The notes beneath the pieces were generated by a model. The model had not been told where the DNA came from. It saw only the letters and a list, made by a program, of their open reading frames with translations, and did no database searches. 64,000 bases of DNA, from assembly GCA_013400155.1 (NCBI GenBank), contig VXBM01001558.1, positions 62,001-126,000 on the forward strand, in the 5' to 3' direction. Below are positions 35,441 to 47,740 of the stretch, piece by piece. Positions within the stretch are counted from its first letter, which is position 1. Each line of letters starts with the position of its first letter. The DNA comes from Helopsaltes ochotensis. Lineage: Eukaryota > Chordata > Aves > Passeriformes > Locustellidae. The translations under genes and the position numbers were made by a program.

Positions 35441-36359
35441 ACAGTTTGCTCTTGCACTCAACAGCCAAAATGCAGCACTCAGAGAGTAAATAAATACATA
35501 CATTAATCAAACCACAAGCAATTAATCAATATCCAGAGGGGGGAAAAACAACAACAAACAAATAAACCAGAAAAACCCCACCTAAAAAAATGCCAAACAA
35601 CCAAACTAGCAAAAAACCCAACAAAAGTCAAATTATTCCCAGTGACTGCTGAAGAATTTGTGCAGGGAAATTGAGATCCACGCAATGATCAGATCATAAG
35701 ACATTTAAAAGGCTATCACTGTGTTCCAGTGGACAGTGAGCAGCACTAGAAAACCTCTTCTCCTGCTGTTGGTGCATCCTAAGTGCATCCTTCACTCGGA
35801 ATTTCCTAACTGATGCACCAAACTCGGTGATACAAAACCAGAAAGTAACACAAGATGAAACCTTTACATCATTTTCTCTTGAAGCATAAAGAAACCAAAC
35901 CACGTAAATCTCCTTTTTATATTTTAAAAAAAGGCTTTTCCAGGATTGCTCCTCTGCAGCCTAAAGCTCCTGACAGAACCTGCAGCATTCCCAAATCCAG
36001 CCCTGCCTCTGTCAGATGTCCTGTAGTACCTACATCCCAAACAGGCTTATTCACTGCATGGAGAGAGCTCATTCATTATTAAAGAGTCCTGGGGAGGAGG
36101 CAAAACCCTAAAGCAAAATCCCACCTTTTTCTGCCTTTCTACAGCTGAAAGCCATTCCCCTCGTGTCCTGTCCTATTCCTTAACCCAGCAAATCTCCTGA
36201 ACCTGCCCTTGGCACCCCCCAAGCTTTAACAGCATTGATTTGCTATTTAACACACCTATCAATGTCACCCTGCTCTTCTAAAGTTCCTCTGAGCCTTCTG
36301 GTGTTTACATTTTTGTCATGGAGTTTCTCACGGACTTTTCATTTAAATAAAATTGTTTT

Positions 36360-36556
36360 TCACACTTTCATGGAAGAGGAGAGAATTGATGGACTGTTGG
36401 TCTGAGCAGTGTGGTTGGAGAGGTGGGAACCTCATCCTTCAATCCACGGTCACTTTTAGAATTCTATAAATATCGAGGTCTGGAAATAAACTTCTCCTTT
36501 TTTGCCTTGGACATCTCATCGTGTGAGTGTCGTTCATTTCGTGTTGTATCTCGACA
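36360..36556 (+). mobile_element. Solo-LTR-like element of an endogenous retrovirus
   Basis: It shows U3-like text, a TATA box (tataaata, 36465-36472), a polyadenylation signal (aataaa, 36485-36490), a GT-rich stretch (gtgtgagtgtcg) and a terminal ca at 36555-36556. This is the order expected of a retroviral LTR. No gag, pol or env frame is adjacent, so it is probably solo. A partial inverted relative lies at 23470-23610. The left boundary is uncertain. Confidence 0.55.
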
Positions 36557-37654
36557 TATCCCCAAAAATACAATCCAACCCTTCCAGATTTTCAAGTGAA
36601 TGAGCTGGAAAGCTTGGGAAAACCTCACGTGCCAGCAAACCTTGTCTCATCTCGAGCTGCCCCTCTCAGGTTAATTGTGGTGCATCGTTATCTCATTCCA
36701 CGTGCTTGCTGGGAGACGTCTCTGACAGACTGCACCGAGCTTCCCCAGACCTGGTGATTAATTTCCATGATTTGTGCTCATCCCACACCCACAATCTCTG
36801 CCCAAAACCCACTCCAGGGTGTCTTAAAACAACCCCTTCCTATTTATCAGCTCTAACAAACCTCTCCCCACGTTACATCAAGGCAAGTGCTGCGTTCCAT
36901 CCATCACACTGGTACGGGAGGATTTCCATGTCAGAACAGGGGAACAGCTTTAACAGAAACATGTAAGCAGAAGGGATTAGATATTTTACAGCAGAGAGAA
37001 CAGCGAGCTCCGATACAAAACTCCACGTACGGGCAAAGTTTACGAATTTCAATCAAATCCAGGGTTGAGCACAGAATGGAGGAGTCGCTCACGTCAGGAG
37101 AAGCAGGGCACAAAATGCTGAACGCAAGGGTGGGTTTGCACTCCGACTCCAATGGAGTCGCTATTTCCCACCAAATTTCAGACAAAACCAATTAGCAATT
37201 CATGCTACAGATGTCAGAAGTTATAAAGGACATTAATGCAACAGTCGAGCTGAAATGAGACTGAGGAGAATGCTGTTGTTTTCCCTGTGGACCCGTACGT
37301 CCACACACCGAGTTCTGCATTGGGAAGATAATATCCAGAAAGTGCTCAGCAAAGCTTAAAAAAGAAATATTTAAACCTCTTTTTTTTTTTTTTCCCCCAG
37401 AAATGCACGTGAGTGTTGGGTTGATTTTTAAGGATTTAATATTGAAGGATTTGATGTAAATTTGTCATTGGCAATACTCCAGTTTTCTTCTAAGGGGTTT
37501 TATTCCATGAGTTTTGACTAAAGCAAATTATAAGTCTGAAATCCTGACTAACAGTGAAACAAACTCAGTTCTAAGCTAGAAATCCAACAACTACTGCATT
37601 GATGGAATAAGGGGAAAGGGCATTAAGCAGAAGAAAAGTAGATTTCTGTGGGAT

Positions 37655-37862
37655 CTGTGGGAGAGAAATTGTTCCCTGTGAGGATGGGCAGGCCCTGGCC
37701 CAGGGTGCCCAGAGCAGCTGTGGCTGCCCCTGGATCCCTGGCAGTGCCCAAGGCCAGGCTGGAGCAGCCTGGGACAGTGGGAGGGGTCCCTGCCACGGCA
37801 GGAGGAACAAGGATTATCTTTATGGTCCCTCCCTATCCAAACCATTCCACGGTTCTGTGAAA
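37655..37862 (+). mobile_element. CR1 LINE tail
   Basis: 'aaattgttccctgtgagga', 'cagggtgcccagagcagc', 'ccctggatccctggcagtg' and 'aaaccattccacggttctgtg' are in sense order. Confidence 0.88.
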
Positions 37863-38474
37863 TACAAAGCACAGGACAGGATGGAATCCCAGTGTGGAAT
37901 CTGCATATCCACACACAGCCATCAACAGTTTGACTCTATTGCCAAATTTCCTATTAGCAGCTCTGATGTCAGAATTTAAAGCACACTTTCTCTGCTGGAT
38001 GAATAAATCTCACATGCCAGCATAAATCTTTCATGATTCCTTCATAAATTCCTCATTTCTTGTTGTCAGTTGTCTTGGCAGAAACTAAAATATAGGAAGC
38101 TGTAAAAACGTCGATCTGCTTTAATTAAGCCAACTGCCTCCTTCCAGTGGTGTTTGACAAGCCCTGGGTGAGGCTATAGATCACCCAGAACACACAGCAG
38201 AGAGTGCCAGGGCCTTTTAAAGATAAACACAGAGAATTTCAAACCCTGACTGGTTGGTGACCATCTCACAACTCCCTCAGGTTTTCCATCTAATCCTTGT
38301 TTGGGATTCCCGTTTGTTAAACCTGAGTTGTGAGCAGCAGAGCAGAGAGGGGGATCTTCACCCTCTGCGATCCAGAGGCAAGAGTTTACTACAATGGTGG
38401 ATTTTTTTTCATTAGGCTAGAAAATAATCAGAAAATAATCAATTAAAACAGGAAAAATGAAGCAAGGGCTTCCC

Positions 38475-38968
38475 GTCTGGAGTATCGGGGATAGGTCTGG
38501 TGCCCTCAACGTAAGGAGGACGTGGAACTGTTGGAGCAAATCCCGAGGAGGCCCCAAAGTTGATACAGGATATGGAGATGGTGGGAGAGTTGGGATTGGT
38601 CGTCATGGAGAAGAAAAGGTGGTGTGGAGACCTCACAGCTCCTTGCAGTACCTAAAAGGGCTCCAGGGGAACCAGAGAGGGACAATTCATCAGGAACCGG
38701 AGTGACAGGACAAGGAGGACTGGGAACAAAACTGCCAGAGGGCAGCGTTAGATGGGATTTAGGGCAGGAATTGTTCCCTGTGAGGGTGGCAGGCCCTGGC
38801 CCAGGGTGCCCAGAGCAGCTGGGGCTGCCCCTGGATCCCTGGCAGTGCCCAAGGCCAGGCTGGAGCAGCCTGGGACAGGGGAGGTGTCCCTGCCATGGCA
38901 GGGGTGGGAATGGGATGAGCTTCAATGTCCCTTCCAGGCCAACCATCCTGTGGTTCCATGATTCCATG
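38475..38968 (+). mobile_element. CR1 LINE, about 500 bp 3' fragment
   Basis: It is one of the longest copies here. Recognisable from 'tggaactgttggagcaaatc' through 'ctaaaagggctccaggggaac', 'actgccagagggcagcg' and 'ggctgcccctggatccc' to 'tggttccatgattccatg'. No intact ORF2 is present. Confidence 0.85.
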
Positions 38969-40259
38969 CAGAATGAGAATCCTCTCCTGGAGAGACAATC
39001 ACAGCAGAGCTGAGGACGTGCTCTCCAAGGAGAACCAAACTCCCCTCCGGAGCTTTTCCCTATGCTCTGCCCAAGGAACAGAGCAGCAGGTGATCCTTGA
39101 GCTGCCCTTCCAGCATGGCATCCTGTAATTCCAGGACATATTCCACATCCATTGCTCAAGAGACATTCCAGAAGGGCCCAGAGCGTGTCCCTCAAGGAGC
39201 ACCAGGCCCTGCTGCTCCCTCAGCAGTGTCAGAACATGGTGAGGGAAACAGAGGCTTTGGAGCTTTTACAAACTAGAAAAGATGAAGAGTAATTCTTAAA
39301 GAATCTAAAATCTTTAAATTCTGTCAAAAACACTGAAAATTACAGGTTTATGTAGAACAGAAAACTCAGGCTAAGAAATATTCTTTTCAGAGATATAAAC
39401 ACTGGCAAGTGCTGAATGCACATCTCTAAGTCTAAAAAAGTGCTTGAGGCTGCACCAAAACAGAAAGTACAGCCCAGCATGACACCAAGTACCAGGCAAT
39501 AACTGTGATTCATATCTCAAAGATGGAAACATTTTCCTTAAGGAAACTTTTTCCTTGTTTTCCTCCAGGAAACACGACTGAAGTGGTTGTGGAAGGAGCA
39601 CGATGTCAAAAATAGTCTGACAAATAAAAAGTTAGTCCGTGCTCAAGAAGAACTTACAGAAAACATGTTTGGTTCTGACACTTGGCAATTTCACTTAGAT
39701 TTTTAAAAACGAAATGTGGTTTCTGCATGAGAAGATGCAAGACAGTGCAGCAGGAAGAACATGAGACAAGTGTGGGAAGGAGAGTGAATCCTCACAAAGC
39801 CATCGTAGTATCACACCTCCCTTAGAAACCTCACTGACGTGAACATGCAACTGAAATTCATCCCAGAAATGTTTCTGTTTGAGTATCTTTATCAGGGAAC
39901 TGTCAGAAAGTCATCAATTATCTTCTACTCTGTCTTTTTTTCCTCACATAGTGCTGGCCCCCGTGACTGGGCCAGCTACAGGCAAATCATACAAAGTAAA
40001 CACATTTTAACAGTCAAACACAGAGAGGAACAAACTCAGGGAGTGCTTGAGCTCTCAGAAGGAAAATTCCAGCATTAAGAAATACATAATGTCATAAAGA
40101 TGAATTTTTTGTTAACACAGAATCACTGCTCCTCTGATTGTGACAGGAACCTAAATATATTTTCACACGGAAGATGAGGAAAGAAAGAAATCAAATTAAA
40201 AACAGGGTGGGAGGAAAGATACAACTGTTGAAGTCTTCCCTGCTTCCTGTGCAGTTCAC

Positions 40260-40318
40260 CTGTCCATCTCTCCATCCATCCATCCCTCCATCCATCATCC
40301 CTCCATCCCTCCCTCCCT
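40260..40318. repeat. Tetranucleotide microsatellite (CCAT/CCCT)n
   Basis: Irregular ccat, ccatc and ccctc units over about 58 bp. Confidence 0.9.
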
Positions 40319-42741
40319 GTGAAGGAGGACTCTGCAGGAGCCCATCTGGTGGACTCAATTCCCCAGTTTTTGAGGCTAAGCTGACTGAGCCCGTGTTGTG
40401 ATGCATTTCAGAGTTCCTGCTCCAGAAGCCTTCTCCTGCCCTGTGCTGCTGCAGCTGCACCCCGAGCTCCCCACCAGGCTCCAGTGCTGGCTCTGCACCG
40501 GCTGCAGGCAGCCAGGGGCACCTGAGCCAGCAGAGAGCTGCCCGAGCCAAATTAAACTGCCCAGAGCTTCCCAAAGTGAGCCAGGGGACGATGCTGTACC
40601 CCAGGAGTGCTGTGGGTTACGGAGAGGTGGCTCTGGGAGCTCCAAAGGGAATTGGAGCAGAGATGGGATCAGGTGCTCCACTTTCAGCTCCCTCTCTCTG
40701 AAGCCACTTGCAGAGAGAGAGAGAAACTTCTCGTGCCACTGACAACCACAGTGACCAGAGAAACCACAGTTTTCACACCTTCTGCAGCAGTCACACGTTA
40801 TTATTTTGTCCTTTTCCTGGAGCTGCTGGCAAGCAGCAAACAAAGGGCAGCTGGGTGGTCTCCCCAGTATCCAGCGAGGGCGGGGAAGGGCAGGGCAGGA
40901 ACAGCAAAGGCACTTCCAGAGTGCCTGGATGCTCTGGCTGCAGCCTGGGAACATGGACAGGCTCAGGAAGGCGCAGGGGGAAGCCCTTCCCACGCATCCA
41001 GGACAAAAAAATCTGAAAAAGCTGGCAGAGCAAAGCCCCTGTCCCAGGCAGAGCAAATCCAAGCAGATCCCTGAACACACCGACTGTAAATTCCCTTTGC
41101 AGCTCAACAGGCGTTTGGTGAATGTTTATACACAAGGAATATAAAGAAGGAAAAGGTTTGCTTTTAATATCTTTGCTGTTATTGCTTCGAACACCCCAAA
41201 TGAAAAACATGCTGGAAGTTTAAAGTTCAGCCACTCGAGGAACGGGATTTGCACAGTGTGTGCCTCAGGATGGATATTTTCTAACACCAATGATAATCTA
41301 TATCCATCCCCTGTATCCTAAAGATGCTCTCACTTTGGTTAATGCTAAAAAAATCATGGATTTACCTTCTCAGTTCAGCCTGTTCATCCCAAGATCTGGA
41401 AATATCTCTGTTTTACTACCTGCAAGTGTCTGCTTTCCTGTAACACTTCTGATGGAAAAGGAGAAACATCCATCAAGAAAGGCTGAGCTCAAGCTCTGCC
41501 TGCAACGCACTGAGAGTGAGAGCGAGAGACTTCTCAGTGCTTGTATTCAGTGATATAAACCTTCCAACTGGTGATAGCCAATGATCTGGCACCTCTTTTC
41601 TCTCTAAATATGCTTTAAACTCTTCCTGCCCTACAATCACTCATCTGTTACGTCAGAGCATGAATAATTTCCTTCTTCTTAAAAAAAAACCAACCCTCCA
41701 GTTCTTCCTATAGTGGCTGTGCTTTCTCATTCTCCAACTGTAAAAGCTTGTTTTCTAGAATATGTTCATGAAATATTTCTGATCCTAAAATTTAACAACC
41801 CCAGGAAAGGCCTCGCTGGCTTTTTAAGCATCGAGGCTGCTGCTCTCAGAAGCCAAAATGCTGCACCATTGTCAGTCACTGAAAAAGACGAAAATTCAGA
41901 AAGGGAACGTGTTGGCAAGGTAAAAGCAAGCAGGGTTTGAGGCGTATTTTACCCAAACTGTATTAAATTAATAACTGGGTTGGACACTATTCTTGTGAAT
42001 TATTAAGAAAAAAAAAATCCACATTAAGTGCAAAGTACCATTTTACAGTATGTACAATATCTCTGTTCAGTCAAGCTGCTCTCAGTGCTGAAAATCTGGA
42101 AGTCACTCATTGATGGCCAAGCCCACAGGATTTCAGTGCAAAGCTCACTACAGAAATCTGAATTCCAGACTAACAACCAAAAATGCATTTAAGCCCGAAA
42201 ATAACATCCAAACAACCATTTTTTGTTACTTTTCAAGATTGAAATACTGGGTTTTTTTACAATACTGGAAAAGATGAACAAACCCCAAGTGTGAAAAAAG
42301 CAGCCCCTATTTCACTCCCTGGGTATTTTTAAATGGGCAATGGTACTGACTGAAATGATGCTGATGTGGAAAAATAATGATTTGAAGTGAAAGTTGCTAC
42401 ACCTTCCCCGTTAAAAATAAACATCATGTGGTGTTAGCTTCGACTTGGTAAAAATGGAGCCCTGCTTTGGGATTTAACACCTTCAGCTTTATTTAATTAC
42501 CTCCTTCACGCTGCTGCTTTTATAAGCACCAAGTGTTCCCACATCGTGTTCATGCCTTACATCCTGTGCTAAAAACATCCCAGAACGTTCATATTTGGGG
42601 CTGTGACGTGGACACCCCTCCTGGGGGGGGTTAAATGTGCACAAAATGAGCAGTCAGGGCACCAGAATTCCAATTAATAACTGCAATACCATGTCCAGGT
42701 GGGTTTGGGTGCTCAGGTGGAAGGTTTTTTCCCTTCCACCA

Positions 42742-42845
42742 CAGAATCATGGGATTATTTAGGTTGGAAAAGCCCTCTAAGAACATCAAGGCCAACCTGG
42801 CATTCCAAAGCCACCCCTGACCCGTGTCCCCAAGTGCCACCAGGA
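42742..42845 (-). mobile_element. CR1 LINE tail, short
   Basis: 'cagaatcatgggattatttagg', 'ttggaaaagccctctaag' and 'gtgtccccaagtgccacc' in reversed order. Confidence 0.75.
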
Positions 42846-44214
42846 TGCTCCATGGTCTTTGGATTCTCTCCACCAAAGAGCAGCAGCATCGTTTCCTCAG
42901 TCTTGGTTTGGGTCACACATCCCAAACTTGGACATTTTTCCTGCAGGAACCTTTGGAGCAAAACTCCTCTGGGTCATCCTAAGGAATGTGATGCTGCAGG
43001 CACCACAACTGGCTGTGAGGAGCCAGGGAAAGCAGAATAAAGCTGGAAAAGTCCCCAAAGCTCCATGAAATGAGAAAGCAAATACTCGGATGCAGCTTCA
43101 TCCCAAACACCCACACTGGTACAATAACGTGGATTCAAATGTTCATGAGCTCATCTCACAGAGAGCTAAACTTCGAGCAGCTACACACCAGGGCCTCTGG
43201 AGTGGGTTCAGGCAGCAGTGGAGAAAAGAACATTAGCACCACGAAATAAAATGTAAAATTTAAAATGACAGTTAAGGGCGTTTTTTTCAGTTGTAATTAG
43301 GAAATTGCAAGAAAACTTTAAATTAAAGGAAGGCTGGCACTAAAGGGTCTGTCTGAGGAAATGCAGCCTGCCAAGGGTTTCTGCTGCTCCTGAAGGAATT
43401 AGAGCACAAAACAAAACCCAGAAACATGTAACGACATGATTATCCATCATTTACTGCACAATACACTGAATCCTTCTTGCTTAATTTGATAAAAAAAATC
43501 ATCAAACCCAAGCTGATAAAGATATTGGCTGGTAAAAGGCTTCTGAGTACAGCCATCCCAAAGTGCCCTCATGTCAACCCAGGTTTGGTCTCCAGAAGGG
43601 AAAATAATATTGGAATCATTGTGTTCCATTTGAAATGACTTTGGCAAGGCTTCTCCAGGTCTCAATTAGCTCTTAGCAGAGAATTACCACGACACCCAGG
43701 CTAATAACCTCTTACAGCTTTCCTTCAAAACAATGTGTTAAACCCAGCAGTCCTCAACACTGTCAAGATGCAAGCTGGGGGAAAAAAAAAAAAGAGGGCA
43801 AGTAGCCAAAAAAATGAGGTGGCTTTCCAAGGATCTTGTTTAAAACCAAAGGAAACCAGACATCCACAGCATCCTGTGGGTGATGGTTCCAACAAGTGAG
43901 GAATAAAAAGACATCTTCAGCATTCTCTTGCTTTTTCTTAGCACTTGAGCCTCTTTCACTCGGCTCTGTGCAGCTCCTGTGCCCTATTTTTCCTTAAAAT
44001 ATCTTTAAAATATCCCATTTCTGAGCCAGTCTGGGAAATGAGAGACTGGGAGGTGCCTCTTGAGAGCAGGTCAAATACACCAGGGAGACAACCAGCAGGG
44101 CAAACTGGTTTTTGGGAGGAGCAGCCACTCCTCCCCGTGATTCCCCGTGAAATATCCTCCATGGAAAAGCCACAGCAGTAACATGGGATGTCCCCTGGAT
44201 TAAAGATTATTCCA

Positions 44215-44433
44215 AATAACAGAGAGGAAAAGGCCTCAAGTTGTGCCAGGGGAGGTTTAGGTTGGATATTAGAGAAAATTTCTTCATGGAAAGGGTTGTC
44301 CAGCAAGGCAGTGGTGGAGATCCCATTCCTGGAAATGTTCCAAAAATGTGTGGATGTGTGATTTGGGGATGAGGAGGTGCTGCTGGACCCTGATCTCAGA
44401 GCTCTTCCCCAACCTCAACGATTCCGTGATAAA
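44215..44433 (+). mobile_element. CR1 LINE tail
   Basis: 'gcctcaagttgtgccagggg', 'aggtttaggttggatattag', 'catggaaagggttgtccagc' and 'cctcaacgattccgtga' are in sense order. Confidence 0.85.
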
Positions 44434-45357
44434 CCCACAGACTCCCTGAAGTTCCCAAGTTTTATAAGACACACAGAGCACTCAAAAGGTTTTGGAGGGG
44501 TCCAATTTGCCCCCACTCCGAAGAGGACAACGAGTTCACGCCCAGGAATTTTCCAGGTCTAAACCTCAGCGCTGCCTCGCTACCTAAAACTTCACAAGAT
44601 GCCAAAAATAGCAAAAATTTCTTCTTTTAACAGAAGAAAAGATGGGGAAAAAAATAAAAATCTCTAAAAACCCCTTTGTTCACCTTTTTCCCCTTGAACT
44701 CAAGAACAGCAGCAGTTGGGATCGTTTTATCCCTCTGTGTTTCCTCCTAGTGCAGGAAGAGCTGTTCCCTAACAATTCTTTGCTTGCAAGTCACTGGAAT
44801 TTTCTTGTGGCAAATCAAAGTTGAAGTGTCACGGGGTTGCTGCTGAGCAATGAAGGTGGAGCTAATGCTGATATTTGGGAAGGAAAATTAAAAGCAATTT
44901 GTGCTTCAGGATGAAGGGGACCTGTAACAGCATTCTCTTGGTTTTACAGAGTTGTGGCTCCGAGACCTCCATCCCTGGCAGGACACCAAATCCCATCCAC
45001 CTTTAGGGACAGGAAAATGTCTTTGTCAAGGGAAGCACCATCTTAAAACCCAGAACAAGCAGCATGACAGAAGATGCTGGACACAGTCACCAGCCCCAGC
45101 CCACCTTGCTGCAGGAAATCTTCCCAAAATTCCAGGACAGCTCCAAACACACAAAACCATAATGAAGATGATACAGTTATGATCAACAAGGTAATTATTT
45201 TAGTGCTGGAAATCATTATTGCACCTCTAGACCCCAGGAGGGATTAATCGTGACCCAAACAGATGGAAGGAGTGCTCAAAAAAGGAGCAGGTGGGTTTGG
45301 GAGGGCTGGGACATCTCAAATCCACATCCCAACACTGGCAGCTTCACTGGGTGCTTC

Positions 45358-45575
45358 TCAGAATCCCAGAGTGGTTTGGGTGGGAAAGGTCTTAAATCTC
45401 CTCCCATTCCTACCCCTGCCATGGGCAGGACACCTTCCCCTATCCCAAGATGCTCCAAGTCCCATCAAAGCTGGCCTTGGACACTTCCAGGGGCAGCCAC
45501 AGCTTCTCTGGGAATTCCATCCCAGTCCTTCACCAGCCTCAGAATTTCTGCCCCAAATCCCATCTACCCCCGTCC
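45358..45575 (-). mobile_element. CR1 LINE tail
   Basis: 'cagaatcccagagtggtttggg', 'cccctgccatgggcagg' and 'cttccaggggcagccacagc' in reversed order, moderately diverged. Confidence 0.82.
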
Positions 45576-46573
45576 TCCTTCCTTGACTTCTCCATCCTAG
45601 GTGGTCACAGATTACAGAAATTAAGGAGAAAGCCAGATGATGAAATCCAGTGGGCTGCCCCAGCCGCTCATCAGTTCTCACAACCACACCATTATCAACA
45701 TTCCACCAATGCCAGGGACAATTCCAACTCCAAAGGCTGGCAGAAAACCACGCGCTGTGGGGTGGAAACCATCAAGGGAAAAGATCAGCTGCTGAAGAAA
45801 ATTCCTTCACGGAATCTCGGCTCTTTGAATAAGAGAATACCCTGTTATTTCAAACACAGTCAAGTATATTCATTTTCCTCCCAGGTGCAGGTAATCTGAC
45901 AGGTACAATGCTAAAGCAAAAATCCTGCAAGGTCTTTCCTGAAAAGGTCAGTCCATTATGCAACGGGCTTTTATGGACAGCAAAAAAAAAAAAAAAAAGA
46001 ATGTACAGAAATTTTAGATGATTTATCAATGTGCGTTCGTGTCTTTTATTCCTAGATGAAGAGCAAAGTTTGGGGCACTGGAGTTAATTTTGAGAAGAGG
46101 TTCCTAAGGAAGTTACAAGCTTTGAAAATTGTTATCCTCGGTCTATACGTGGGAAATTGTGGGAGGTTTTTCTATACAGAGAATATTCAGCACTAAAGAA
46201 AAAACAAAATTGCTCCCATTCGAAGTCTTATTGCATTCCAGCCCTGAATTAAATTATTGGATTGTTCAAGCTGCATGTCTGGACTCTTAAACTTTCTAAG
46301 TAAGCACAGAGTCCTGTAGGAAATGCATTAATAGTCAGGAAAAGTAGCAGCAATTCCTTCTAATCCAAGTTTTTTGTACTGTTCAAACTCTTCTTGAAAC
46401 AATGCACCCTTTGGCCTCCTAGAACATAATTGCATTTCAAACACTTCCTTCATATCCCAATTCCAATCTGGAAATGTAAACCAGTTGCCCTATTCCACTA
46501 AAACAGATATTGAGGAAAGATTGAAGTGATCAGGGCCCCAGTTATAAATGTGGATTTCCATGTAACATCCACT

Positions 46574-46790
46574 AATCATAAAATTGAGTGGTTAAGGTTG
46601 GAGAAAACCTTTAAGGTCATTGAGTCCAACCCTCAACTCACCTCGTTCCGGATGTTTTTGGAACACTTCCAGGGACGGGGACTCCACCACTGCCCTGGGG
46701 AGTGCCTGACAACCCTTTCCACGAAAGAATTTTCCCTAACCTCCAACCCAAACCTCCCCTGGAGCAATTTTAAGGCCATGAATAATGTCT
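46574..46790 (-). mobile_element. CR1 LINE tail
   Basis: 'aatcataaaattgagtggtt', 'taaggtcattgagtccaac', 'ccagggacggggactccacc' and 'ccctggggagtgcctgac' in reversed order. Confidence 0.78.
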
Positions 46791-47249
46791 TTGAACATGG
46801 AATTAACACAGGCTTGAACCCCTGAAGGGATTTGGGAAATGAAATGATGATTTTACAACTTTTTTCTGCTCCCCCAACCCCACAGATTTAACACCTGACA
46901 GGCTGTGAAACCGTGGGGCACCCCGCTTTTCCTGCGGTTTTCAATCCAGAATCCTTGCCATCCTCCTGGCCTCTTTTCCCCTGTTATGAAAACTACCCCT
47001 CATCCAGCAGGAGCTGGGGATGGATTTTAACTAAAGAGCTTTTGCACTTGCACTCCTCTGACGGATGCGACTTGACTGGTCAATTATGTAAGTGCCAAGA
47101 GCCGATTTTCATACATTTATTAAAACCATCCCGCTTTTGTTTCCACAAGGCCGCCCGGAACCCAGCAGAATATGGCAATTAGGCCGAATTTCCACGAGCT
47201 AAAGCCCGTTTTTAGCTTGGCTTTGGGTGCCTTGTGAGGAAGGATCAGC

Positions 47250-47370
47250 CCCGGGGCTGCCGAAGGCTCCGCGGCGGCTCCTGGCGCACGTCGGGGTTCG
47301 CCCGGCGCGGATGGACGGCCACAAACGGCACTGGAGGGGACTGGGAGAGCACAGCACGCCTCTGACAGGT
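47250..47370 (+). promoter_or_regulatory. CpG-rich patch followed by a plus-strand splice donor
   Basis: About 14 CpG dinucleotides occur in 47251-47330, including ccgcggcgg and cccggcgcgg, in an otherwise CpG-poor intron. A good plus-strand donor (GACAG followed by gtactg) sits at 47368/47369. Inference: this could be the promoter and first exon of a transcript antisense to DOCK1. In mammals INSYN2A is nested in DOCK1 on the opposite strand, as I recall, so it is one candidate; its coding exon is not in this window. Confidence 0.3.
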
Positions 47371-47639
47371 ACTGCTATGACAACCAGGCAGCAGAACTGC
47401 CTGCACTTCCCTGCAAGCTCCAGAAATAAACATTCCGGGACGTGTTTATCTGGAGAGTCTCCTCCGTCCTTTGTCCTCCTCTTTGCAAGGCGCTTTTTTG
47501 GCTTTTCACACGGGAAATTCAGCGAGGTTCTGGGCTGGTGGGGTGGGGTTGGGTGGGGTTGAGGGCATTTTCTTCATGGAAGGTGTGGTTTGGATTTGCA
47601 CTAGGAACAGGGATATTTTCTGTTGCTGCTGAGCAGAGT

Positions 47640-47740
47640 TTGAGGCTGTGACAATTCCCTGGGGAGCTTTTCCAGTGCCCAACCATCCTTTGGGAAGAAT
47701 CTCCTGATATCCAACCTAACCTCCCTGACACAACAGGTAA
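47640..47740 (-). mobile_element. CR1 LINE fragment, short
   Basis: The reverse complement reads 'ggttaggttggatatcagg', 'ggttgggcactggaaaagc' and 'ccccagggaattgtcacag', a typical internal CR1 3' block. Confidence 0.75.

Noticed and set aside
40376..41210. Overlapping long open frames on both strands (up to 243 codons)
   Set aside because: There are no splice signals, no domain and no family resemblance. The region is GC-rich with few stops in several frames at once, which points to composition rather than coding.
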